Shown: piece by piece, positions 63,611 to 64,000 of the stretch
Position numbering within the stretch: position 1 is the stretch's first letter
Layout: the number at the start of each line of letters is the position of its first letter
NCBI RefSeq assembly: GCF_000147695.2
Contig: NC_015958.1
Span: 2,401,501-2,465,500 of the forward strand
DNA: 64,000 nt
From: Thermoanaerobacter wiegelii Rt8.B1
GTDB taxonomy: Bacteria > Bacillota > Thermoanaerobacteria > Thermoanaerobacterales > Thermoanaerobacteraceae
Direction of reading: 5' to 3'
Translations under genes and position numbers: made by a program
Notes under the pieces: generated by a model
What the model saw: only the letters and a program-made list of their open reading frames with translations
What the model was told of the DNA's origin: nothing
The model's database searches: none

Positions 63611-63929
63611 CCTGTATCACCTCTTTTTCTAAGAGCTTAAGGACGTTGTAGTAAATTCTTCCCTGCATGAAAGGTTCATAGTGCATTAGTGAAATTAGCT
63701 CGTTACATGCCCTCATATACTTTTTTTCGTCAAGAGCTTTCTTTATTCTAACGAGGTACAGAACGTATGCAAAATGAGCTATGCTTTTCTCATACTTTTT
63801 AGAAGGCCTTGACTTTTTCAGCTCTCTATAAAAGTCCTGTAAAGCCTTTTTTGCCTCCAAATTTTTCTCTTCTCCTTTGTCATTCCACCAGCTGTCATAA
63901 GGTTCTAAAATAGAATAAAGCTTCTCCAT
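63600..63929 (-). CDS. hypothetical helical protein
   Basis: 109 residues, mostly alpha-helical and charged (MEKLYSILEPYDSWWNDKGE, then RACNELISLMHYEPFMQGRI). GGAGGTG lies just before ATG 63929. Co-transcribed with the genes on either side. No family recognised. Confidence 0.6.
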   Translation of the reverse strand: MEKLYSILEPYDSWWNDKGEEKNLEAKKALQDFYRELKKSRPSKKYEKSIAHFAYVLYLVRIKKALDEKKYMRACNELISLMHYEPFMQGRIYYNVLKLLEKEVIQDSA

Positions 63930-63952
63930 CTTTACACCTCCAGTAAGTTTAT

Positions 63953-64000
63953 CTAAAGGGATAAAATATCTTCTAGGCTTTCAAGGAGAATTTTTTCATC
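63953..64000 (-). CDS. 3' end of a gene running off the window
   Basis: The minus strand is open to the window edge and ends DEKILLESLEDILSL and a stop at 63953. It precedes the 63600 gene by 24 bases and is part of the same operon. Confidence 0.45.
   Translation of the reverse strand, partial: DEKILLESLEDILSL

Noticed and set aside
1-64000. CRISPR array, rRNA or tRNA genes
   Set aside because: No regularly spaced short repeats and no cloverleaf or rRNA-like stretch were seen on either strand.

Overview
The window looks like chromosomal DNA of a low-GC, Gram-positive anaerobe, most likely a thermophilic member of the Thermoanaerobacterales (Thermoanaerobacter/Caldanaerobacter type). The evidence is AT-rich DNA with GGAGG ribosome binding sites, a sigma-54 acetoin operon, a stressosome, many GGDEF proteins, and dense IS256, ISLre2, ISL3, IS21, IS30 and IS4-like elements. 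The genus is an inference; no rRNA or tRNA gene was seen.

Layout. 1-740: a degenerate THF-riboswitch-like element and a DUF59 (SufT/MIP18-type) gene. 880-7057: an unknown gene, then acoR and acoABC (acetoin dehydrogenase E1 alpha, E1 beta, E2; no E3), with a near-perfect -24/-12 promoter that overlaps the acoR terminator. 7.1-18.2 kb: a decayed zone with frameshifted DUF302, response-regulator/PAS/GGDEF and FapA genes, a GGDEF-EAL gene, an intact sdpI-like gene beside an sdpI relic, and relics of TnpB, an MCP, an Rpn nuclease and IS256. 19.0-24.6 kb: a GC-richer GH66-GH15 polysaccharidase interrupted by one in-frame TAG and fused into the HEPN gene of a MNT-HEPN toxin-antitoxin pair; the MNT gene is split by an IS4-like element with a 10-bp target duplication. 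24.6-27.1 kb: a possible small RNA, DUF2442/DUF4160 genes, hicB with a dead hicA, and an IS21 relic. 27.1-31.2 kb: an operon of glycosyltransferase, HEAT-repeat protein and REC-GGDEF-REC regulator. 31.8-36.5 kb: a stressosome operon (rsbR, rsbS, rsbT, HATPase-PP2C) that runs on into a diguanylate cyclase and a CBS-PAS-HD protein. 36.8-44.4 kb: nested transposons, including a 3.2-kb DUF6431/DDE/AAA+ transposon with 6-bp target duplications inside an ISLre2.

44.5-64.0 kb (continuing past the right edge): one long minus-strand operon from a conjugative element. It runs from an oriT with an IncP-like nic sequence through a RHH accessory protein, MobL-type relaxase, VirD4, VirB2-like and VirB6-like proteins, PrgI, a split VirB4 and an M23 hydrolase, straight into a complete Tad/Flp-type pilus module: CpaB, two MinD-like ATPases, CpaF, TadB, TadC, a Flp-like pilin, two pseudopilins, and a prepilin peptidase. 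It also encodes a secreted protein built of about twenty tryptophan-rich repeats. Two (with a truncated third) copies of an unrecognised GC-rich hairpin RNA-like element with compensating stems lie in or beside this operon.

A recurring feature is genes broken by a single-base shift, mostly in A/T homopolymers. These are either real decay or consensus errors, and this affects how many are true pseudogenes.
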